Of a DNA stretch of 7,371 nt, positions 1-5,661 are shown piece after piece. Where the stretch lies: positions 1 to 7,371 of the forward strand of contig JAGHGS010000023.1 in assembly GCA_017888105.1 (NCBI GenBank), written 5' to 3'. The translations under genes were made by a program, and so were the position numbers. Source of the stretch: Bacilli bacterium. Its GTDB lineage: Bacteria; Bacillota_I; Bacilli_A; RF39; UBA660. The notes under the pieces were generated by a model. It was given only the letters and a program-made list of their open reading frames with translations, had not been told where the DNA came from and ran no database searches. Each line of letters starts with the position of its first letter. Position 1 is the stretch's first letter.

Positions 1-339
1 CTTATATTCTCCTAAAGTAACTTCTGGTTTACTAACAATGGTAAATTTAAAAGTAACTTTATTTTCATTAATCTCTGTAATATCAAGTTTTGGTTCTACA
101 ACCGGAGTTATTTTTGCATTTTCTAAAGCTTTCATATAAGCTTCATCCATCACAAAATCAACAGCATCCATAAATAAAGATTCTAAACCAAAATTCTTAA
201 TATATATTTCTTTTGGAGCAGCACCTTTACGAAATCCATCAATTGTAACTTCTTTATTTTTCTTCTTAAAAGATTTATCTAATGCTTTTTGCCAAGATTC
301 TCCTTCAATAGTAATTGTAATTTCTTTTACGTTTTTCAT
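1..339 (-). CDS. tig: Trigger factor, N-terminal part (runs off the left edge)
   Basis: Ribosome-associated chaperone and peptidyl-prolyl isomerase that binds nascent chains at the tunnel exit. Only the first 113 codons are visible; the usual length is about 430 residues, so the PPIase and C-terminal chaperone domains lie outside the window. The fragment starts MKNVKEITITIEGESWQKAL and carries the family's ribosome-binding signature G35-F-R-K-G-x-x-P42, followed by a segment ending ESLFMDAVDFVMDEAY that is typical of the N-terminal domain. The ATG at 339-337 is chosen because an AAAGGA SD lies about nine bases upstream and a sigma-A promoter sits just behind it. It is transcribed alone, downstream of the amidoligase gene on the same strand. 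The assignment is firm from the signature and the overall N-domain pattern. Confidence 0.95.
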   Translation of the reverse strand, partial: MKNVKEITITIEGESWQKALDKSFKKKNKEVTIDGFRKGAAPKEIYIKNFGLESLFMDAVDFVMDEAYMKALENAKITPVVEPKLDITEINENKVTFKFTIVSKPEVTLGEYK

Positions 340-366
340 ACCTTAACATCCTTTCAAACTGCTAAT

Positions 367-395
367 ATTATACCTTAAATAATCCTTTTTTACAA
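367..395 (-). promoter_or_regulatory. Sigma-A type promoter of tig
   Basis: Reading the minus strand, a -35 box TTGTAA (395-390) is followed by a 17-bp spacer and a perfect -10 box TATAAT (372-367). Transcription should begin near position 360, giving a leader of about 20 nt that contains the AAAGGA SD. This gives tig its own start even though it follows the amidoligase gene on the same strand. Confidence 0.8.
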
Positions 396-425
396 GTCCA
401 AAGTAAATAAACAAACCCTCAAAAC

Positions 426-449
426 ATTTTATTAAAATGATAATAAAAT
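426..449 (-). terminator. AT-only hairpin after the amidoligase gene (weak terminator candidate)
   Basis: A perfect 9-bp inverted repeat, ATTTTATTA / TAATAAAAT with a 6-nt loop, starts two bases after the amidoligase stop codon. It contains no G or C, and only a short GTTTTG stretch follows instead of a clean T-run. It may be a weak terminator or a 3'-end stabilising hairpin; read-through into tig is possible. Confidence 0.35.
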
Positions 450-451
450 AT

Positions 452-1420
452 TTATCTTACAAAAACAATTTCATCTTTCTTAATATATTGACTCAAAAAA
501 TTAATTTTATCAATACTATTATCAAAAATCATATCCGCAAGCATAACCGCTTCTTTACCAAATATCCTATCATATTGTTCAAACGTTTTTGGCTTTAAAC
601 GATTAAACAAACGATTAATTAATTCTTCATCATATTTATCACTCATCACATAAAGCATAAGTTTAAGATAAAAAGAAACGGTATTCTGAATAATCTCTCT
701 ATTTAAAGAACCATTTGCAATTCGAATTTCAAGAGTATTATTTATTTCTTCTTCACTAATTAAATCCGAATAATTAAGAAAATTAATCGCCCACTTTTTA
801 TCATAACCAAGTCCTTTAGGAATAATAAGATCATCTAAAAATCCCGGAATATATTTACATTTCAATTTTGTAGCATCACTAATAGGATGAGCAAAATATA
901 AAATATTCTTTCGAAAAGTTAAATCTTCTCCACAAGCAAATTTAAATATAATCGGTTCAAAAATACACCACACTTTCACAAAACGAACAACATTTTTTAT
1001 GTCTTCCCCAAAAATTTGTCCACCAACATGAACATGAATACTAGTGCGATCCGTTATGTTTGCATTTAGTTTTTTAAGAAGAAATAAAACATCACTAAGT
1101 TTTTTCCAATCAATAGGAATATCATGTAAAATGGGAGAAACTACTTCTCCTCCAACCAAAAAACCATCAAGCATATAACTACAACTTTTATCCTCACAAC
1201 AAGACCAATGATGCAATTCCAAATGCTTACTAAGCTCTTTTTTTACATAATAAAGTAAAACATCCTCAAATTCTATTTCTATCCCAAAACTTACTTTTTC
1301 ATCAACGCCAAGACATTCTCTATATTTAAGTTGATAATCTTTAAGTTGAAGAAAAAAATATTCTAACTCTTTTTTAGATAACTTACTAAAATCTCCATGA
1401 TAATTTAAATAATCTTTCAT
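452..1420 (-). CDS. Amidoligase-family enzyme (COOH-NH2 ligase, Amidoligase_2 type)
   Basis: Member of the glutamine-synthetase-fold amidoligases, which are thought to join a carboxylate and an amine at the expense of ATP to modify peptides, proteins or small metabolites. Motifs seen in the 322 residues: FGIEIEFE (45-52), the acidic metal/ATP strand; GGEVVSPIL (90-98); SIHVHVGG (127-134), the hallmark His pair; and LEIRIANGSLN (230-240), which corresponds to the R-containing strand near the C-terminus. These motifs occur in the family's order and at near-complete length, so the enzyme looks intact. There is no signal peptide or membrane segment, so it is probably cytosolic. An insert with CCxxxxC (75-80) is unusual. 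It has its own promoter and an AAAGGGG SD seven bases before the ATG. It follows the pilus operon but is separated from it by a terminator hairpin. The substrate is unknown, and no peptide precursor or partner peptidase is visible nearby. Confidence 0.82.
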   Translation of the reverse strand: MKDYLNYHGDFSKLSKKELEYFFLQLKDYQLKYRECLGVDEKVSFGIEIEFEDVLLYYVKKELSKHLELHHWSCCEDKSCSYMLDGFLVGGEVVSPILHDIPIDWKKLSDVLFLLKKLNANITDRTSIHVHVGGQIFGEDIKNVVRFVKVWCIFEPIIFKFACGEDLTFRKNILYFAHPISDATKLKCKYIPGFLDDLIIPKGLGYDKKWAINFLNYSDLISEEEINNTLEIRIANGSLNREIIQNTVSFYLKLMLYVMSDKYDEELINRLFNRLKPKTFEQYDRIFGKEAVMLADMIFDNSIDKINFLSQYIKKDEIVFVR

Positions 1421-1444
1421 ACAAAAACCCCTTTAATGGGGTTT
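1420..1444 (-). terminator. Terminator of the pilus operon; its 3' arm carries the amidoligase SD
   Basis: On the minus strand AAACCCC (1444-1438) pairs perfectly with GGGGTTT (1431-1425) around an ATTAAA loop. The 3' arm runs into a five-T tract, giving an intrinsic terminator 12 bases after the prepilin peptidase stop. The same GGGG, with the AAA of the loop, forms the AAAGGGG SD of the amidoligase gene. In any read-through RNA the ribosome site would therefore be locked in the stem. Confidence 0.7.
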
Positions 1445-1473
1445 ATTATACTTCTTTTAAAACAAAAAAGCAA
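1445..1473 (-). promoter_or_regulatory. Sigma-A type promoter of the amidoligase gene
   Basis: A -35 box TTGCTT (1473-1468) lies in the last codons of the prepilin peptidase gene. After exactly 17 bp comes a perfect -10 box TATAAT (1450-1445). Transcription is expected to start near 1437-1438, inside the terminator hairpin. The transcript would then lack most or all of the 5' arm and leave the SD free. Confidence 0.7.
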
Positions 1474-2113
1474 TTAAATTAGAAAACTTATCAGCAAAAA
1501 CAAATACAATAGCCATACTAGCAATTAAGAAAGGTCCAAAAGGAACTTCACTATCTCGATTTAACATCATCGCTCCAGCAGCATATGGTAAAGCAAGCAA
1601 ACTAGATAGAATAATAGAGACAAGACCAAATTTCAATCCCAAAATAATACCAATAATACCAGCTAGTTTAATATCTCCTCCACCAAGCGCTTCCCTCTTA
1701 AATATCTTTTTACCTAAAAATCCAATCAAGAACATTAATAAAAATAAAACTATACCAGCTAAAAGATGAATACCCATATCCTTAAATCCATAAAAATAAG
1801 CTCTTAAAACAAGAATTAAAATAGCAGATATCACAAGAGGACTATCCAAAATAATCATATACTTAAAATCACTAATAAAAATAATAAATACTAATCCCGC
1901 AATAATAAGACTTGCAAAAAACTCATAACTAACACCAAATGTATAATAACTAATTAAAAATACTAAAGCGTTAATGACCCCAATAAATAAATTAAGAATC
2001 CATGAATTATTTTCCTTTGGTGTTACCTCTGGAACAAAAAGAGGTAGCTTCTCCCCAATAAAAGCATAAATAAGACCTAAAAAAAAGCCACCAAGAAAAA
2101 GTATTATAATCAT
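1457..2113 (-). CDS. pilD: Prepilin peptidase (A24 family), short form
   Basis: Membrane aspartic peptidase that cleaves the leader from type IV prepilins and pseudopilins; in many species it also N-methylates the new N-terminus. The 218 residues are almost entirely hydrophobic, with about seven membrane segments. The two catalytic aspartates are visible as D82 (in ISDFKYMIILD) and D147 of the GGGD motif (144-147), and the C-terminal PFGPF motif (191-195) is present. The zinc-binding CxxC pairs of the longer enzymes are absent. The protein has no cysteine at all, so methyltransferase activity through the usual zinc site is not supported. The SD AGGTGAT overlaps the stop codon of the upstream T2SSF gene (8-nt gap), a strong sign of one operon with coupled translation. 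No pilin substrate is recognised within the window. Confidence 0.9.
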   Translation of the reverse strand: MIIILFLGGFFLGLIYAFIGEKLPLFVPEVTPKENNSWILNLFIGVINALVFLISYYTFGVSYEFFASLIIAGLVFIIFISDFKYMIILDSPLVISAILILVLRAYFYGFKDMGIHLLAGIVLFLLMFLIGFLGKKIFKREALGGGDIKLAGIIGIILGLKFGLVSIILSSLLALPYAAGAMMLNRDSEVPFGPFLIASMAIVFVFADKFSNLIAFLF

Positions 2114-2121
2114 CTTATCAC

Positions 2122-3645
2122 CTATCCTATCTGTCCATATAAACTAAACATTGGAATAACTACTGCCAGTATCACAACTCCAACAATGAGTGCTAAAATA
2201 ACAATCATAATCGGTTCTAAAAAACTCTTTAAATTTGTAACTCTTGTTTTATGCAAATCATTAAAATAACTAGCAACTTTCTCCATCATTAAAGATAGCT
2301 CACCGGTAGCTTCCCCTGTTACAATCATGTAATAGCAAGCATCTGGAATGCACCATTTATGATAAAAAGATTTACTAATTTTCTCACCCCGTGCAATATT
2401 ACTAATAGTTTCATACATAATATCTTTATAAACTTCATTATTCGTAATATTCGATAAAATTTCCATACTACTTGTTATATAAACACTATTACGAAGTAAA
2501 CTAGCAAAAGTTTTTGTAAATAATGTTAATTCATGATAAATAATAATCTTTCCAAAAAAAGGAATATGCATACCAAAACTTTGAATTGCTCTTCTTACTC
2601 CCTTACTTTTCTTATATAAAAGAAGTAAAGCAAGAATAACAACAAAAGCAATAAGTAAAATAACATCCAAATGAGAAGTAATATATTTACTTAAATTAAT
2701 AATTGTAAGTGTAAAACCACTAACAGTAATACCAGCTTGGTCATAAATACGAATAAACTCTGGAATAACATAAACCATAATAAAAGTTAAAATAGCAATC
2801 GCAAAAATAAGTAATATAGCTGGATAAATAATCGCACTAATCATTTCTTTTCTTGTTTTATCTATTTCGGTATAATAATTTGCCATATCATCAAGCGTTT
2901 TAATAATCTCACCGGTAGCTTCGGCACTTTTAACCATATTAATTAATAATGGTGGAAATACTTTTCCTTGATTTTCTAAAGCTTTACTAAAAGATTCACC
3001 TAAAGTAAGTTCATAACTAATTGCTTCATATAATCTTTTTTTCTTTGGATCTTTCCTTGCTTGTTCCATCATAATATGAATGGTATCATTTAAAGTAAGT
3101 CCGGCTTTTAAATAAGTGCAAACTTGAGTAAGCCAAAATATTAAATCTTTTGTACTCATCTCGTGCTCTTGCTCAAGGCCAATCTTCTTTAAAAAATTAG
3201 CCATACTAGCTTTTTTTACTTGATAAACATCAATACCTTCATTCGCTAAAAAATTATGTAAAGTCATTTTATTTGTAGCACTCATCATACCTTTAACTTT
3301 TTTACCATTCTTATCAGTACCATAATAATAGTAATAATCTTTACTTACTTTACGAGAATTAATTTCTTGTTGCATTTCTCTCATGAGTTCTTGTTTTTCT
3401 AATTGAATTCGATTTCTTTCATCCAAACTAAGCACAGAACTTTCTTCCACCTCTTCCAAAGAAAAATCCTGCTTCACTTCATTCCTATTTACTTTTAGTT
3501 CTCTTTTTTTAAACTTATTCTTATCAACATAATATTCAATCAAATTATACCAAACATCAAAGAAAACAAACTTTACTCCAATAAAGAAATGTTTAATAAA
3601 ACTAATAATAAATGTAAAAGGTGCTAATAATACTTTCATAGCCAT
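2122..3645 (-). CDS. pilC: Type IV pilus / type II secretion inner-membrane platform protein (T2SSF, PilC/ComGB-like)
   Basis: Polytopic membrane protein that forms the assembly platform on which the motor ATPase acts to build a pilus or pseudopilus. Two T2SSF repeats are visible at about 166-289 and 371-493. Each contains the Glu/Thr/Gly-rich signature (SAEATGEI near 240, TGEATGEL at 443-450) followed by a membrane helix; helices lie near 270-295, 324-344 and 476-500. Before them, YYYYGTDKNGKKVKGMMSA (105-123) is the usual PilC N-terminal beta module. The protein is 507 residues against about 400 for typical relatives. The excess is an N-terminal hydrophobic stretch (4-35) plus a charged, probably helical linker (45-100). 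Two starts are possible, ATG 3645 or ATG 3639, both served by AGGAAAG; the first is used here. It heads the operon with the prepilin peptidase. The motor ATPase and pilins must be encoded elsewhere. Confidence 0.9.
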   Translation of the reverse strand: MAMKVLLAPFTFIISFIKHFFIGVKFVFFDVWYNLIEYYVDKNKFKKRELKVNRNEVKQDFSLEEVEESSVLSLDERNRIQLEKQELMREMQQEINSRKVSKDYYYYYGTDKNGKKVKGMMSATNKMTLHNFLANEGIDVYQVKKASMANFLKKIGLEQEHEMSTKDLIFWLTQVCTYLKAGLTLNDTIHIMMEQARKDPKKKRLYEAISYELTLGESFSKALENQGKVFPPLLINMVKSAEATGEIIKTLDDMANYYTEIDKTRKEMISAIIYPAILLIFAIAILTFIMVYVIPEFIRIYDQAGITVSGFTLTIINLSKYITSHLDVILLIAFVVILALLLLYKKSKGVRRAIQSFGMHIPFFGKIIIYHELTLFTKTFASLLRNSVYITSSMEILSNITNNEVYKDIMYETISNIARGEKISKSFYHKWCIPDACYYMIVTGEATGELSLMMEKVASYFNDLHKTRVTNLKSFLEPIMIVILALIVGVVILAVVIPMFSLYGQIG

Positions 3646-3663
3646 CTTTCCTATTCTTACAAA

Positions 3664-3672
3664 ATTATAACA
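3664..3672 (-). promoter_or_regulatory. Extended -10 promoter of the pilC-pilD operon
   Basis: The minus strand reads TGTTATAAT, a perfect TGn-extended -10 element. The -35 region is poor (TTTTTA at a 17-bp spacing) and coincides with the T-run of the preceding terminator. The leader would be only about 12 nt and contains AGGAAAG. The promoter allows the operon to be expressed independently of the surface-protein gene upstream. Confidence 0.6.
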
Positions 3673-3686
3673 TAGAAATAAACAAA

Positions 3687-3705
3687 TAAAAAGAGCAAAT
3701 GCTCT
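3687..3705 (-). terminator. Rho-independent terminator of the surface-protein gene
   Basis: Six bases after the stop codon, AGAGC (3705-3701) pairs with GCTCT (3696-3692) around an ATTT loop and is followed by TTTTATTT. The stem is short but directly abuts the T-run. It separates the surface-protein transcript from the pilC operon, whose promoter begins immediately beyond it. Confidence 0.6.
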
Positions 3706-3711
3706 AAAATA

Positions 3712-4977
3712 TTATGTTGCAACTACATAAGGATTGGATGCAGTGCCATTTCCTCCGGAAAATTGAGTATCAGCTTTTAAATTAATTACGGGGCGCACAC
3801 CAAGCATGCCATCAACACCCAAATAGATAAGCATGCCATCCGAACGCACATAGAACATGTGAACACTACCAGATAAATTTACATAATACGGAGACATAGT
3901 CCAGTAAGCTTGACCGTTTATCAAAAAATTTCCAGCGGCATTTCCATTGTATGGTACTCCTCCAAGCATGGCTTCATCAGCTGTAATTAGTCCTACTGGT
4001 ACTTTAATAATATCGTTACTACTACACTGCAAACTTGGAATTTTATCTAATTGTATCCTTCGTCGTACTGCATAATACATGAGACTAGCTGGTCGACTAC
4101 TCCAATTATCCCCACTTGCCATAGTTCGATCACTACAGAATCCTATGTTGGTATCAATATGATCAGCATGATCATCTAAATTACTACTTGTATACCAACT
4201 ATTTAATTCCGTTAGTATAGCACTGTTTGTTGTTTGCCCATGTTGCTCTCCTTCTGTATACTTCAAACCAACATATTCACTTCTATCATCTTCTTTATTA
4301 AATTTTTGTAATGCTTTGGTTAATGTTCCTTCTCCAGTTGTAGTTGTACTTGTTCCATTATAAAGTAGTCTTACACTTCCATCTCCATTTACTCTGATAA
4401 TTCGCCAATAAAATCCTCCGAAAGACACCCAATTATCCGTTGGGGCACCTGCAAAGTAATAGGTTGGTTGGTTCGTCCAATCAATGGTTTGATATATGAT
4501 TTTGGTTGTTTCATTAGTAAAAGATGTGCCAAAATCTTCTCTTTCTTCTATATCTTTCCCTGCTAAGATAGTGTCGCATGCTGTTGCTCCTTCTGGACAT
4601 AATGATTTTTTAAAATCTAAATAACATTTTGTTCCTTTGGTTGTAAATGGTATTACATTTAATGTTTTCGTATTACTATCATAGCTTATACTAATACTAC
4701 TATCTTCTTCTCCATCTACTGTACAATAACTATTTTCTGTTAATTCATAATTACCATCAGGAATAGTATCAACGCTTTCTCCATCTACAGTGATAGCAAC
4801 TATATTTAAATCAGCCAAACTATAATTAATGGTTCCGTTTACAAAAGGAATACTCTGAGTTGTTCTGTATTTTGCTCTCGTAAATGTCAGAATACAGGCT
4901 GAAATAATTGCTACTACCACTACTCCTATTATGATATTTCTTTTTAAATGATTTTTCTTTAATACCTCAAATTTCAT
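3712..4977 (-). CDS. Membrane-anchored extracellular protein with a DUF6273-like C-terminal module
   Basis: Function unknown. The 421 residues begin with a positively charged stretch (KKNHLKR, 7-13) and one hydrophobic segment (15-32), then TRAKYR. This suits an N-terminal signal anchor with the rest outside the cell. ISAC (25-28) also fits a lipobox, so a lipoprotein is an alternative. There is no canonical prepilin cleavage site with Glu at +5. Six cysteines follow the segment (85, 118, 127, 134, 281, 318) and could form three disulfides. The region 186-400 shows the layout of DUF6273-like, formylglycine-generating-enzyme-like beta modules: GGFYWRII, a Leu/Trp-rich LNSWY, LITADEA..GG, YWTMSPYY and a closing GVRPVINL, then a GNGTASNPY tail. 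The gene is visibly richer in G and C than its neighbours. A strong promoter and a good AGGAG SD (seven bases before ATG) suggest high expression. It lies upstream of the pilus operon, suggesting but not proving a surface role linked to it. Confidence 0.7.
   Translation of the reverse strand: MKFEVLKKNHLKRNIIIGVVVVAIISACILTFTRAKYRTTQSIPFVNGTINYSLADLNIVAITVDGESVDTIPDGNYELTENSYCTVDGEEDSSISISYDSNTKTLNVIPFTTKGTKCYLDFKKSLCPEGATACDTILAGKDIEEREDFGTSFTNETTKIIYQTIDWTNQPTYYFAGAPTDNWVSFGGFYWRIIRVNGDGSVRLLYNGTSTTTTGEGTLTKALQKFNKEDDRSEYVGLKYTEGEQHGQTTNSAILTELNSWYTSSNLDDHADHIDTNIGFCSDRTMASGDNWSSRPASLMYYAVRRRIQLDKIPSLQCSSNDIIKVPVGLITADEAMLGGVPYNGNAAGNFLINGQAYWTMSPYYVNLSGSVHMFYVRSDGMLIYLGVDGMLGVRPVINLKADTQFSGGNGTASNPYVVAT
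3802..3840 (-). repeat. 12-bp direct repeat near the 3' end of the surface-protein gene
   Basis: The 12-mer GATGGCATGCTT (minus strand) occurs twice, at 3840-3829 and 3813-3802, spaced 27 bp or nine codons apart. Both copies encode DGML in the same frame (DGMLIYLGV then DGMLGVRPV). The line 3781-3840 has 28 G/C of 60, well above the surroundings. It may reflect a local duplication of a beta-hairpin or gene conversion between paralogues. Confidence 0.6.
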
Positions 4978-4997
4978 AATCTCTCTCCTAACATGAT

Positions 4998-5060
4998 GCT
5001 AGGCTTCATTTTATTAATCATGAAAATAAACTATCATGGACATATGATGAGTTTCCTAGC
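4998..5060 (-). promoter_or_regulatory. Structured 5' leader of the surface-protein mRNA (three-way junction candidate)
   Basis: The predicted transcript starts near 5064. Its first bases can form P1, GCTAGG (5060-5055) with CCTAGC (5003-4998), enclosing two hairpins. P2 pairs 5054-5044 with 5037-5028 as a 10-bp stem with one bulged C and a 6-nt loop. P3 pairs ATTTTCAT-side bases 5024-5020 with 5009-5005. The SD AGGAG (4989-4985) lies just outside P1. I do not recognise a known riboswitch consensus; it could be an mRNA-stabilising 5' structure, a regulatory RNA element or chance pairing in AT-rich DNA. Confidence 0.45.
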
Positions 5061-5087
5061 TTATAGTTAAATTATAAATATAGCTAG
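5056..5087. promoter_or_regulatory. Imperfect palindrome centred on the -10 box (candidate operator)
   Basis: On the plus strand CTAGCtTATA (5056-5065) mirrors TATAGCTAG (5079-5087) with one extra base, and the centre falls on the -10 hexamer at 5071-5076. A third copy of the core (GCTAG, 4998-5002) lies in the leader. The position would let a bound protein block RNA polymerase. The nearest candidate is the divergently encoded Xre-type regulator; this link is inference. Confidence 0.4.
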
Positions 5088-5099
5088 ACCAAAAGTCAA
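5071..5099 (-). promoter_or_regulatory. Near-consensus sigma-A promoter of the surface-protein gene
   Basis: Minus strand: -35 box TTGACT (5099-5094), a spacer of exactly 17 bp and a perfect -10 box TATAAT (5076-5071). This is the strongest promoter in the window. Transcription should begin around 5064, leaving a leader of about 86 nt before the ATG at 4977. Confidence 0.85.
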
Positions 5100-5172
5100 A
5101 AAAAATGTTTCTATTTCGGGATATTTTTTATAGACATAAGGAACCATGAGAAAATTATTTTGGTGATAATAT

Positions 5173-5628
5173 ATGATTTATAATAAAAAACTAATAGAAT
5201 TAAGAGAAAATTCCAATTTAAAACAATATGAAATAGCAAACATATTAAATATATATAAAGGACTATATAACCAATACGAAACAGAATACGAAATCATTCC
5301 CATTAAACATTTAAATACATTATGTAATTATTTTAATGTATCATTTGATTATATATTTGGCTTCACAAATAAAAAGAATTATAAAAACAGTATAGATGAA
5401 ATAGACAAAACAAAATCTGGTAACAGAATAAAAGAATTTCGAAAAGAAAACAAGATAACCCAAGAAAAACTTGCAAATGAACTTAATATGGCTCGTTCTG
5501 CCCTAGCAAACTACGAAAGAGGAAGAAACGTAATTGCCACTCCTTTTCTTTATTCTATTTCATCAATATATTTAATTTCTGCCGATTATCTTTTAGGAAA
5601 AATAGATGAAAAAATAAATTTAAATTAA
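5173..5628 (+). CDS. Xre/Cro-type regulator with two tandem HTH domains
   Basis: DNA-binding protein of 151 residues made of two HTH_3-type domains in one chain, at about 7-62 and 86-142. They align without gaps at an offset of 79 residues: LRENSNLKQYEIANILNIYK against FRKENKITQEKLANELNMAR, each ending in a SFDYIFG/SADYLLG helix. The second domain keeps a canonical recognition segment (MARSALANYERGRN). The first is more divergent (IYKGLYNQYETEYE). A linker rich in Asn, Lys and Asp (66-83) joins them. No ligand-binding or peptidase domain is present. The start is supported by GGTGAT six bases before ATG; no convincing promoter is seen, the best being a weak TATAGA at 5129. The gene is divergent from the surface-protein gene and 33 nt ahead of the YqfQ-like gene, with which it probably forms an operon. 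Targets are unknown; its own intergenic region is the first place to look. Confidence 0.88.
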   Translation: MIYNKKLIELRENSNLKQYEIANILNIYKGLYNQYETEYEIIPIKHLNTLCNYFNVSFDYIFGFTNKKNYKNSIDEIDKTKSGNRIKEFRKENKITQEKLANELNMARSALANYERGRNVIATPFLYSISSIYLISADYLLGKIDEKINLN

Positions 5629-5661
5629 TTTTTATGCATATATTATACTAGGTGATAATCT

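Noticed and set aside
3712..4977. Surface protein as a type IV pilin or pseudopilin
   Set aside because: There is no G/A-F-x-x-x-E type prepilin cleavage site; the hydrophobic stretch follows a KR cluster and fits a signal anchor or lipoprotein instead.
3712..4977. Diversity-generating retroelement target
   Set aside because: No reverse transcriptase, template repeat or accessory gene is visible in the window; only the fold resemblance remains.
4974..5043. Two short upstream frames in the surface-protein leader: 5043-5014 (MSMIVYFHD) and 5009-4974 (MKPSIMLGERL, overlapping the main start as ATGA)
   Set aside because: Neither has a convincing SD at a normal distance, and both are short enough to occur by chance; the ATGA overlap is suggestive only.
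4998..5060. Cyclic-di-GMP, purine or preQ1 riboswitch
   Set aside because: The outer stem and junction do not carry the conserved loop sequences I know for these classes.
5129..5170. Promoter for the Xre gene (TATAGA at 5129 or GATAAT at 5165)
   Set aside because: No acceptable -35 box at 16-18 bp for either, and the second is too close to the ATG; not strong enough to list.
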